Assembly (NCBI GenBank): GCA_964581295.1
Contig: CAZONX010000088.1
Span: forward strand, 1 to 9,415
Direction of reading: 5' to 3'
Origin: JAHEEL01 sp964581295
GTDB taxonomy: Bacteria; Actinomycetota; Acidimicrobiia; Spongiisociales; UBA5794
DNA length: 9,415 nt
Of the stretch, positions 1 through 8,200 are shown one piece after another (within the stretch, counting starts at the first letter, position 1; every line of letters starts with the position of its first letter). The translations under genes were made by a program, and so were the position numbers. The notes under the pieces were generated by a model that saw nothing but the letters and a program-made list of their open reading frames with translations, made no database searches and was not told the origin of the DNA.

Positions 1-1626
1 ATGTATGCCGATGAACTTGCCGCATTGGGCATCAGTTCGCGGCTGGAACAGGACGGCTGGTATTCAAGCCGTGCCGTTCAGCTTTTGTATCATGGCCTCT
101 CCCTCGTGGCGGATCCCAATGACCGTCATGCTTCCCTGTACTTGGCGGTGACCGAATTGGGCGATGACGACTTGAGTTCGGCCACGGACACGTTGCTGAA
201 GGATAAAAAGCTGGCCCTGCCTCTGTTGGATCAACTGATTGAGCTGGCCAACCACAGTGATGCGCTGACCGTCGATGAACTTGTCGCCCGAACCATCGAC
301 GTCATGGGGCTTTATGATATCGTTTCGACCTGGCCTGACGCGGCTCAGGCGCGTGCCAACCTGCTCAGATTACAAGCCGAAGCTGAGGCCTTTGTGCAGA
401 CGGATCGGGAGGCATTGGCTGGCGGTGGTTTCTACGGCAGCGGTTTGAAGACCTTTATGGCATGGCTGCTAAGAAAAATTGAGGAAAAAGATGGAGACCG
501 GCAGCCGACACCTCAGGTGCATGATGAAGATGCCGTCCAGCTATTCACCTGGCACGCGGCCAAAGGTATGGAGTGGCCCATTGTCGTGGTGACGACCCTG
601 GATCGGGATGTAAAAGGCCGGCTGCCCAGTTTAGACATCGAGTACACGAGCTTCAAGGAGTTGGACGCAATCCTGGACAACGCGCGAATCGCCTTTTCAC
701 CCGGGTTCGCCGCATCTGAAACCAACGATCGTTTTCAATTGTCACTGGATGAGAAAGCGCGTGAGGAAGGGCTGAATTTGCTCTATGTTGCCCTGACCAG
801 GCCGAGAGAGCAATTGATTTTGGAATGGCCGCAACAGCTTGAAGAGAGCTCACGCTACACATTCTGGCATCTATTGGAGGGATCGACCCATATGCACCTT
901 GATGCCAACCGCATGTGTGTGGGAGGTCAAGAATTTCCTTGCCGGGTGACGGCCGCCGACAAAGAACCTCCGGCGATTTTCGATTCAGCAGTTTCACAGT
1001 TGACGCAATCACTTCCCACAATTGGAAGGAGGGCTTTGCGTCAAGCCGATCCTCCTCCACAGCTGACACCGGAATTCTTAACCCCTTCAAGCCTTCACGG
1101 TCTGGAAGGGGAAGGGCAACTAACAGAGATTTCAACCATCCGATATGGCCAGCCATTGACATTGACGCTACCCTCTGGCGCCGAACGCGGCCTGATCGTT
1201 CACCGGGCTCTCGAGTTGCTGTGCCAGGACATTTCTGACCGGCGTACGCGCGCTGCTCTCGGAATTGCCATTGAAGACGCAGACTGGCAGGCACTAAAGG
1301 CGACGGCAAAAGCATTTTTGCAAACTGTATCCGACCGATTTAAACCGACTGCACTTCATTGGGAAGTCCCGATCTTAGGGTCTAACAAGTCAGGCAGTGT
1401 TATCAGTGGTACGATCGACTTACTGGTAGAAACCAACGACGGATATTGGATCATCGATCACAAATCTGATGAAACCGAAGATCGTGATGAGCGATTTGCC
1501 AGATATTGGCCGCAATTGGATTGCTATGCCAAGGCCATTTCTGTGGGCATGGGACTAAACGTTGCGGGTGTAGCCATTCACTGGGTGAGTTATGGTGAGA
1601 TCAGCTGTAAGCTGATGATTGAATGA
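1..1626 (+). CDS. AddA/RecB-type helicase-nuclease, C-terminal part (5' end outside window)
   Basis: This is the C-terminal 541 residues of a UvrD/RecB-family (SF1A) DNA helicase fused to a RecB-type nuclease, the architecture of AddA. The helicase part shows LFTWHAAKGMEW (181-192), corresponding to the HxxKGxEW motif of this family, and NLLYVALTRPREQL (259-272), the motif VI block with the conserved R267. The nuclease part has GLIVHRALELL (397-407, H401), GTID with D473, IIDHK with D486 and K488, and QLDCY (Q505, Y509), which together form a complete PD-(D/E)XK active site. The first residues (YADELAALGISS) match the interior of AddA-like helicases, and Walker A and B are missing. The gene must therefore start upstream, and the ATG at position 1 is an internal Met. 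Such enzymes unwind and resect double-strand ends, usually with an AddB partner, which would be expected upstream. It may be general repair or part of a defence island; the window cannot decide. Confidence 0.9.
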   Translation: MYADELAALGISSRLEQDGWYSSRAVQLLYHGLSLVADPNDRHASLYLAVTELGDDDLSSATDTLLKDKKLALPLLDQLIELANHSDALTVDELVARTIDVMGLYDIVSTWPDAAQARANLLRLQAEAEAFVQTDREALAGGGFYGSGLKTFMAWLLRKIEEKDGDRQPTPQVHDEDAVQLFTWHAAKGMEWPIVVVTTLDRDVKGRLPSLDIEYTSFKELDAILDNARIAFSPGFAASETNDRFQLSLDEKAREEGLNLLYVALTRPREQLILEWPQQLEESSRYTFWHLLEGSTHMHLDANRMCVGGQEFPCRVTAADKEPPAIFDSAVSQLTQSLPTIGRRALRQADPPPQLTPEFLTPSSLHGLEGEGQLTEISTIRYGQPLTLTLPSGAERGLIVHRALELLCQDISDRRTRAALGIAIEDADWQALKATAKAFLQTVSDRFKPTALHWEVPILGSNKSGSVISGTIDLLVETNDGYWIIDHKSDETEDRDERFARYWPQLDCYAKAISVGMGLNVAGVAIHWVSYGEISCKLMIE

Positions 1627-1697
1627 CATCGGATAATCAAACTAAGCTTTCAATTCATGCCGATACAGGGGCTTACCGGGCTCACGAATTTGCCTAA
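1623..1697 (+). pseudogene. Possible 5' remnant of a small gene coupled to the helicase-nuclease
   Basis: An ATG overlaps the stop of the helicase-nuclease in an ATGA arrangement (1623-1626), the usual sign of translational coupling. It opens a 24-codon frame reading MTSDNQTKLSIHADTGAYRA and then HEFA before TAA. A frame this short after a coupled start suggests a following gene that has been truncated or frameshifted, because another open frame in a different phase begins three bases after the stop. I do not recognise the peptide. It may equally be a chance frame, since ATGA overlaps occur by accident when the final residues allow it. Confidence 0.25.
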
Positions 1698-1699
1698 AA

Positions 1700-1798
1700 A
1701 TGGCAGCTATGATCCTTGAAAACATTCAGGTATTTAAGACGGATGCCGAAATAGATCGTATGGATCATCGATTAACGTCCATCAATCGACAGACATAA
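1700..1798 (+). pseudogene. Possible 3' remnant of the same decayed small gene
   Basis: This is a 32-codon frame beginning MAAMILENIQVFKTDAEIDR, rich in charged residues, in a different phase from the frame ending at 1697. Its composition looks protein-like (an amphipathic stretch with alternating hydrophobic and acidic residues) more than like random intergenic DNA. It has no convincing ribosome binding site of its own. Together with 1623-1697 it could be one gene broken by a frameshift or deletion. It could also be a genuine microprotein or noise, and I see nothing that decides between these. Confidence 0.2.
1768..1789. repeat. Short inverted repeat TCGATT / AATCGA
   Basis: Two perfectly complementary 6-base arms (1768-1773 and 1784-1789) flank a 10-base spacer in the gap upstream of the four-gene operon. 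The spacing of about one and a half helical turns between arm centres could suit a dimeric regulator. The arms are short enough to occur by chance, and there is no T-tract to make this a terminator. Confidence 0.2.
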
Positions 1799-1898
1799 CC
1801 GAATGATCGAACCAGCAGAGAGATGGGATAAATCAATTTGAAAAAAAATATAGTTTGCCACACTTTACCAGCCAAAAAGCCTTTTTAGGTGATCCGCT
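1799..1898 (+). promoter_or_regulatory. Leader of the four-gene operon, with SD and weak hairpin
   Basis: This AT-rich stretch precedes the first operon gene and is the only sizeable gap in front of it, so the promoter is expected here or slightly upstream. A TTGAAA hexamer lies near 1838, but I find no convincing -10 box at the usual spacing, so no promoter is called precisely. A Shine-Dalgarno AGGTGA (1887-1892) sits six bases before the ATG at 1899. Just before it, CC plus five A (1872-1878) can pair with five T plus GG (1882-1889, one bulged A) around a GCC loop. This would place part of the SD in a weak stem. Confidence 0.4.
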
Positions 1899-3176
1899 AT
1901 GTTTTTAACACTTGAAGATCCCAATGCAAGGATACACGGGTCAAGAGACCCGCTTGGAGTTCAACCTGTTTGGGCTGCTTTCGGCCGTAAGGTAGTAACT
2001 AATCTGACAACGGTTACGACCTCTATCCGGGGGTTTACGGTTCTACTTATTGGGCGGCTTTGTGCCGAGAAAATGATTGCCAAGGGCATCGCCGGAGAAC
2101 AGGATGCCCTTTCCATTTTTCTAAGGGTTGAGCAAATTGGGTCCTATGCACGCCACGTATCGCACGGCGTTGATAGCGATATTCGAGGCATTGAGCGAGT
2201 CAAACGTTTTGTTTCAGAACATGGCGCCTATGTGCCTATTCAGGACGATGCTTCCGGCATGATTCTCTCGGATCAGAAGGTATACGGCTTATGGGGGCTT
2301 TATTCTGTATCTGCACGTGTTTCGGGTATGATTGCCGATGGGCCAGTTGGCCTGACAGATTTTACACGTGAATTCACAGATGCCCATTACTGGCCTGCTA
2401 TGGAACCGGCTGAGAAAAAGCTTATTTCTTTGCTAAGAGATGGCGGCACCCTCAGAACCCACATGAATGACCCTGTCTTTAAATCTATATCCAGCATCCT
2501 GCCGCAAGAATTGACTTCGGATGAGGCGCGGTTTTATTCAGATACACTTCGCGATGCTCTGTATGTAAAAGATAACCCTTCGGCCAACCGGCAACCCTTT
2601 TTTGCCGAACTTCTTAGAGATCATTCTGACCTAAATGGCTACATCGACCGCATTGAAATTAAAAACCTGGCAAAGAAGGCTCGTGGCCATGATGAGGCCC
2701 TTTCAGCCCGTCTTGAAAAGATTGCCCGCCTTGAGGCCCTTTTTGCCCCTGCTGAAGCGCTTTTTGATTACCTTCAAACACGCGGTGGGCAAACACCTGT
2801 CGACATCGCGAACAAGATCCGTGATTACTGGGGCAAGCAGGTTCCGCACCTTACCACACCTTTGGCTGACATCCTCAATGAGATAAATAGTGTCGCAGGG
2901 CCAGAGCTTGGGGCGGCAATGCACAAGTGCGACCAGGCGCTCGGGATGGGGGCATACAAAGATGCGATTGAAGCCCTGTTAGAGTGGAACAAACTGGTGA
3001 TGGCCGGCCGTAAAGCCGCCCCGTGGGTTCAGAAAGCAGCCGGCAAGTTGGATGTCCGATATCGGGGGCAGGAGAAAGATTTGCCCGATGGAGACGCGCT
3101 ACCCGAACTCTGGCGAAATTCATACTTTATAGATGCCCTGAAAAGGATCGTCAACAGCCTGGAAGTGAATACCTGA
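1899..3176 (+). CDS. Unrecognised 425-aa protein, first gene of the putative defence operon
   Basis: I do not recognise this family. The ATG has a good SD (AGGTGA, six bases upstream), and an in-frame TGA at 1890-1892 rules out an earlier start. The N-terminal part looks strongly constrained: DPNARIHGSRDPLGVQPVWA (7-26) is followed by a stretch rich in small and hydrophobic residues, NLTTVTTSIRGFTVLLIGRL (35-54), and then by FLRVEQIGSYARH (74-86). A second ordered block is LSDQKVYGLWGLYSVSARVS (123-142). The C-terminal half is mostly predicted helix with a charged, coiled-coil-like segment at about 250-290. There is no signal peptide, Walker motif or nuclease motif. Residues 35-54 are the only candidate for a membrane-proximal segment, but they contain charged residues, so a cytoplasmic protein is more likely. 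The stop overlaps the next ATG (TGATG), so it is translated with the HKD nuclease and helicase. A sensor, adaptor or DNA-binding subunit is possible but unproven. Confidence 0.85.
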   Translation: MFLTLEDPNARIHGSRDPLGVQPVWAAFGRKVVTNLTTVTTSIRGFTVLLIGRLCAEKMIAKGIAGEQDALSIFLRVEQIGSYARHVSHGVDSDIRGIERVKRFVSEHGAYVPIQDDASGMILSDQKVYGLWGLYSVSARVSGMIADGPVGLTDFTREFTDAHYWPAMEPAEKKLISLLRDGGTLRTHMNDPVFKSISSILPQELTSDEARFYSDTLRDALYVKDNPSANRQPFFAELLRDHSDLNGYIDRIEIKNLAKKARGHDEALSARLEKIARLEALFAPAEALFDYLQTRGGQTPVDIANKIRDYWGKQVPHLTTPLADILNEINSVAGPELGAAMHKCDQALGMGAYKDAIEALLEWNKLVMAGRKAAPWVQKAAGKLDVRYRGQEKDLPDGDALPELWRNSYFIDALKRIVNSLEVNT

Positions 3177-5242
3177 TGGCCTCCAAACATATACCGCAAC
3201 AGGTTCTTTCACAGCAGCTCGGTGATATGATTGACGGGCGGCGGGTTCACACAGCCGTTTTTACGACGTACACCTTCGATCCGGGATTTTTTGAGGCTCA
3301 TATCCTGTCCATCCTGTTTGACAAACCATTCCACCAGGTTGAAAAAATCCGTCGTATCCAGATGGAAGACGCGCTCAGGTCGATGGACGAAATTGCCGTC
3401 TACTATGATCGCACCGCACTATCCCAGGAGGCCCTGCCGGCACAGCTCGATTTCCGTCGGATCGATGTCCGCCGGGCCAACGGGGCGTTCCATCCAAAGC
3501 TGATCCTCCTCCTTGTTGAAAGTCATCCAGAAGAGGGAGAAGACCCTGATTCGAAGGACCTGAACCTAATAATCGGTAGCCTTTCAGCCAACCTCACCCG
3601 GGCTGGGTGGTGGGAAAATGTCGAGACCGGCCATTTTGAGGAAATTCCTAATATAGACAAACCCAATAATCGGACTTCATTCCGAAAAGACGTGCTGGGC
3701 TTGATGCAGCGCATGAAAAGCTGCTGCTGCCCGGATGAAGATCACGCTGCCCTGGACCGTATCCATGATTTCCTAATCCAGCGAACCAATCGCAACGAGC
3801 TTACCCAGATTACCACTGGTGGTCGATACAATACCCGCCTGTTTTGCGGCCAGACCAGCTTGCCGGCCATGCTGGAGGATCTAAAACTCTACCGGGCTTG
3901 CGAAAACCTGGAAATCATTTCGCCCTTTTTTGATAAGAATCCTTCCGGGACGCTTCAGAATGTTCTCGATGCGATCGAACCCAGCCGTGTGCGAATTTTC
4001 CTACCCCAAAACATGGACGGCTCCGCGGCTGTCTCCGAAGAAACCTACCAGGCAGTTAATAACCTGGATAACGTTGAATGGAGTACCCTGCCAAAGGATC
4101 TCCTACTTCCCGGTGGACGGAAAAGTATTGAAAAAATGCCTCCGCGCAGGGTGCATGCTAAAGTTTACCGCTTCTGGATGCAGGGCGGTTCGAATATTAC
4201 CCTCGTTGGTTCGGTAAACCTTACCAGTCCCGGGCACAGCCACTCCGGAGCAGGAAATTTCGAAGCCGCGTTTTTAACTGATATCACTGATGTAGGGTTT
4301 ACTAACCGGTGGTGGCTCGAACCGCTGGAAAAGCAGCCGGAATCTTTTACGGAAATGCAACCGGAGGAAACGGAAGAATCTCAACCTGTTCCAATAGACA
4401 TGAGCTTTCGCTATGATTGGGTTGAAGGTAAACTGACTTACCGGCTTGAAGGAACTGAATCAGGCCCCATTGATATCAGGGAGCCGGGCGGGCTGCCACT
4501 CTTTACGCTTGATACTATTAATAAAAAAGGCGGCTGGGTTGATTGCGGATCGAGGGCAGCGGAAAGGGTGGGCCAGCTATTGGCATCTACCAGTTTCCTG
4601 GAGGTGTCCCACCGGAAAGGAACCTGGCGAGTCCTGGTTCGTGAGGAAGGCATGCACCAGCGGCCTTCTCTACTTATGTCGCTGACCCCCGAGGAGATAC
4701 TCATGTATTGGTCGCTGCTTTCACCCGAGCAGCAGGAATACTTTCTGGTCGAGAAACTTTCCAAGGATTCAAATCTGCAGGGGATCGAGGCCGGCCGGTC
4801 CAATCGCTACGTGGTAAACGATACTGTGTTTGATCGTTTTGCCGGAGTGTATCACGCCTTTGAGAAGCTGATCAGTTACGTTACCGATGCGATTGCTGGC
4901 AGCAAGAAAAGTGAGGCCATAACGCGCCTTTTCGGGGCCAAGTATGATTCCCTTCCTCAGCTTCTGGAAAAGACTATAGAGCGTGAAGACGGCGATGACG
5001 TGATGACCTACATTACGTTTTTATGCGCCCGGCAAGCCAGAAACCGCGTTGCCCGAGCCTATCCGGAATTCATAAAAGCCAACCGAAAAGAAGGCCGGGG
5101 TTTGAATCAATTGCTGAAGCAACTGCCTGCGATTCGCGACAGGTTGTCGCCTCATATGGCCGACAGTGCCGAGTTCCTCGATTGGTACGAAAAGATGTTC
5201 ATGCGCATGATCAAGCAGCCGGAAAGCGGGGAGCCCAATTGA
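3176..5242 (+). CDS. Phospholipase-D-family (double HKD) nuclease-like protein
   Basis: This is a 688-aa protein with two PLD-type half sites. The first has H106-P-K108 followed by LIIGSLSANLTRAGWWEN (131-148). The second has H327-A-K329 followed by LVGSVNLTSPG (343-353) and GNFE (360-363). In PLD-superfamily nucleases two HxK motifs form one active site that hydrolyses phosphodiesters through a phosphohistidine intermediate. The Asp of the full HKD motif is absent from both halves, a known variant in helicase-associated PLD proteins. Residues from about 395 to the end are not recognised and are probably helical, perhaps for docking or DNA binding. The start chosen is the ATG at 3176, which shares one base with the preceding stop and has GGAAG eight or so bases upstream. 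An in-frame ATG at 3023 would add 51 residues entirely inside the upstream gene and lacks conserved character. The gene is coupled at its 3' end to a SNF2-type helicase, which suggests that a translocase positions this enzyme on target DNA. Confidence 0.85.
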   Translation: MASKHIPQQVLSQQLGDMIDGRRVHTAVFTTYTFDPGFFEAHILSILFDKPFHQVEKIRRIQMEDALRSMDEIAVYYDRTALSQEALPAQLDFRRIDVRRANGAFHPKLILLLVESHPEEGEDPDSKDLNLIIGSLSANLTRAGWWENVETGHFEEIPNIDKPNNRTSFRKDVLGLMQRMKSCCCPDEDHAALDRIHDFLIQRTNRNELTQITTGGRYNTRLFCGQTSLPAMLEDLKLYRACENLEIISPFFDKNPSGTLQNVLDAIEPSRVRIFLPQNMDGSAAVSEETYQAVNNLDNVEWSTLPKDLLLPGGRKSIEKMPPRRVHAKVYRFWMQGGSNITLVGSVNLTSPGHSHSGAGNFEAAFLTDITDVGFTNRWWLEPLEKQPESFTEMQPEETEESQPVPIDMSFRYDWVEGKLTYRLEGTESGPIDIREPGGLPLFTLDTINKKGGWVDCGSRAAERVGQLLASTSFLEVSHRKGTWRVLVREEGMHQRPSLLMSLTPEEILMYWSLLSPEQQEYFLVEKLSKDSNLQGIEAGRSNRYVVNDTVFDRFAGVYHAFEKLISYVTDAIAGSKKSEAITRLFGAKYDSLPQLLEKTIEREDGDDVMTYITFLCARQARNRVARAYPEFIKANRKEGRGLNQLLKQLPAIRDRLSPHMADSAEFLDWYEKMFMRMIKQPESGEPN
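5228..5241 (+). promoter_or_regulatory. SD and TTG start deciding the helicase N-terminus
   Basis: GGGGAG (5228-5233) lies five bases before a TTG at 5239-5241 that overlaps the stop of the HKD gene in a TTGA arrangement. The TTG is in frame with the helicase. It gives an N-terminus of about 50 residues before Walker A, as expected for SNF2-type helicases. The next in-frame ATG (5356) would leave only 11 residues before Walker A and cut off the preceding substrate-binding region. Confidence 0.7.
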
Positions 5243-8200
5243 AAACTATATCCAAAGCATTTGCTGCAGAGCTTGTGGACTTCGCACCCACGGAGAAGAC
5301 GAAAAAGCTCGGTTTCGGAAAGTCGCAGCTTGAGGGCACTGTTTCGGCCTATAATATGCTGGCCTGCAACCGGATCGCCTACCTGGCGGATGAGGTCGGG
5401 ATGGGTAAAACCTATATCGCTCTGGGTGTTCTTGGACTGCTTCGTCATATGAATCCGCATGCCCGAGTGATGATCATAGCACCAAGAGAAAATATCCAGC
5501 GGAAATGGATAAAGGAACTTTCCAATTTCGTCGTGCACAACTGGAAAATAGAAGACAACTGTTTTAAAAGCCTCAACGGCTGGCCTGTTTATAGACCTGC
5601 CTATTGTGGGTCTTTTGATGAATTCACAACATTTTCGCGTATCCAGGACCGGAGGGACCCTTTTTTACGCATGACAATGTTTTCTATTGCGACCCGACAG
5701 GCAGAAAGCCGCCAGCGGTATCGGCATATGCTTCGTTGTCTGCTTCCATGGATCAATCCCAGTTTGATGAGATCCCGTGACCCTTATGAATTCAGAGACG
5801 ATTATGGACGGGTAGTCAACGCATTGGTGCCCAATCTGGATCTGTTAATCATTGACGAAGCCCACAACCTGAAGCACGGATTCGGCCCTAAAGTCAGCAA
5901 CCGTAATCGTGTACTTGGCTTGGCACTAGGGCACAAAGATGGTCAAAGAAACGATTGCCCGTGGTATCAGCCGCGTGTTAAACGTGTGCTGCTGCTTTCC
6001 GCCACACCCTTTGAATATGACTATGCGGACATCTATCGCCAGCTAGAAGTTTTAGGATTTTCCGATGCCTTGGTGACTCGCCCTGATGGAACTGACCCAC
6101 TACCTGTCAACATGCTTTGCGATAAAGACAACGCACACTTACATCAGAAAATTATCAAACGATTTCTCACAAGGCGGGTTACTTACTTAAACATTGCCAA
6201 TAAGAAATATAGCAAGAACATGTACCGCCGGGAATGGCGCCAGGGTGGCCTATTTCAGCATGACGAACCGATGGAGATGACCGACACAAAGCAGCGACTG
6301 GTTGTAGGGCTTATCCAGAAAAAGGTGGCGGAAATCCTTGGGGACAAGCGGTTTAACAATTGCTTTCAAATTGGAATGCTTTCATCCTTTGAAAGTTTTC
6401 TGGAATCCTTAAAAGAAAACAGAAGGCCGCCCGAGTTGGAAAAATCGGAGGATGATGAAGAAAACGAGGAAAAAGAGCGCAAATTTGAGGGACGCCAGGA
6501 AGCCAACACCCGTGAAAGGCGGGGCATTGATACACACTCGTTGGCCACTATCGTTGACTCCTATCGAAAACGGTTTAATCAAAGCCTGCCCCACCCTAAG
6601 CTTGATACAACGGCCAAAGCACTATCCGGTGCATTTGATACCGGCGAAAAAGCACTAGTTTTTGTCCGTCGAGTCGCCACCGTATCCGAACTAAAAGCCA
6701 AGCTGGATAATATTTTTGACAAGTGGATTGAAAAGCGCATGAAAAAGGCGCTACCAGCGCTGGGAAGGGATTTAGATCGCATTTTTAGAAACTATAAAGA
6801 TGAAAAGCGCCAGAAACAGCGCAAGCAGTATTTTCTGGACAGTGCGCCAGGTGAGGTAAAAGAAGATGACTTCTATTATGATGACGAGGGTGGTGGAGAC
6901 AGCTTTTTTGCTTGGTTTTTCAGGGGCAGGGGACCAATAAATGTACTTTCAGGTGGCGCGTTTCAAAGAAACCGGCTTTCATCCATAAGTTCGATTTACG
7001 CAACGTTTTTTGAAGATGACTACGTTGCATGGTTGCTCAAAAGCTGGAACGAGACTTTCATAGCGCTCTCTCGAAAGCTTAACATAGAGCCCACAAAACT
7101 TAATACCGAGTTGAGAAGGCGAGCGTTTGGACTTTTTTCAAAACGCACTGAGCGTAAAGAAGGATATCCAAGACTATATATCTTTGAAGCATACCAAACA
7201 GCAGCGTTGCAGCTTATTAAAGAGCGATGCGAGGATTTACGTCAGGAAGCGGGGGCCATTCTTGAACAGCGGTTTTCTTTGTATGTTGCATCCCCTGCTG
7301 AGCCTGCCCGTAACTTTCCAGAGCCCAAAGAATGGATCGGGATTAAAACGTTTTTCACAGAACTTAGACAGTGTAGGGAGTTGCGGCAAAACCTCTGGCC
7401 TGAAAGTAAAAAGAACAATTTCAGTGCACAATTTCGTGAGCGTGAATTGCGAAGAGAGCTTCTTAGCGGTATGGCCCGTCTGGGTGGGGCTTATATTGAT
7501 TTGTACCTGCTTGGAATCAAACAGATCGGTACATTCGAACTGAATGCCGAAGCAGCAGGCAAAAGACCGGATGAAAAGCTTATCAAAAGATTTATTGATC
7601 TGTTGCAAGCACAATCAAAAGCGAAAGGCTTTAATGCGTATTACGAATTACACCAGGCAGCCAAAACATTTGACACCCTGGTAAGCGTCAATTTCCCGGA
7701 GCTGAACCACGCACAGCTTTCCCAGGTCGCTTCGATATACGGACGTACCCTTCAGCGGCAGGTTCCAGTGGGTCGGATGTCCGGAGGCGTCAATAATCGA
7801 CTAGTGCGACAATTCCGGATGCCTGGGTTCCCGTTGGTACTGGCTACAACAGACGTATTACAAGAAGGTGAAGACCTTCACACATTCTGTGGCAAAGTGC
7901 TCCACTACGGTATTTCCTGGACTCCCTCTGCTATGGAGCAAAGGACCGGTCGTGTTGATCGTATCGACAGCCTGGTTCAACGAAAACTTGATGGCCGCGA
8001 AACTCCACCAGAAGATAGTGAACTCATTCAGGTTCACTATCCCCATCTTATTGATACTGTAGAGGTTTTACAGGTTCGTCGGGTTCTTAACCGACTGTTT
8101 GAGTTTCTAAGGTTAATTCACCAACCTAAGGAAAAGAAAGACAGCGATCAGAGCCGTCTAATTGTGGATGAAGAGATTCTTGCAAAGAAACAGGAAATCC

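Noticed and set aside
653..1315. 220-codon open frame on the - strand
   Set aside because: It lies opposite the conserved helicase and nuclease motifs of a clear + strand gene and has shadow-like composition.
1627..1898. CRISPR array, tRNA or Rho-independent terminator in the intergenic gap
   Set aside because: There are no regularly spaced repeats, no cloverleaf-like arms, and no GC-rich stem followed by a T-tract. The AAAAA-GCC-TTTTT hairpin is too AT-rich for a terminator and sits at the SD.
3023..3175. Upstream extension of the HKD protein from the ATG at 3023
   Set aside because: It lies wholly inside the 425-aa gene and is Arg-rich shadow sequence. The ATG at 3176 has an SD and the typical TGATG overlap.
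5023..5238. Upstream extension of the helicase from the ATG at 5023
   Set aside because: It lies wholly inside the nuclease gene in another frame, reads as low-complexity Arg/Pro-rich shadow, and lacks the well-spaced SD seen before the TTG at 5239.
7127..7543. 138-codon + strand frame inside the helicase
   Set aside because: It overlaps the helicase insertion in another phase. The helicase frame continues unbroken to motifs V and VI, so this is a shadow and not evidence of a frameshift.
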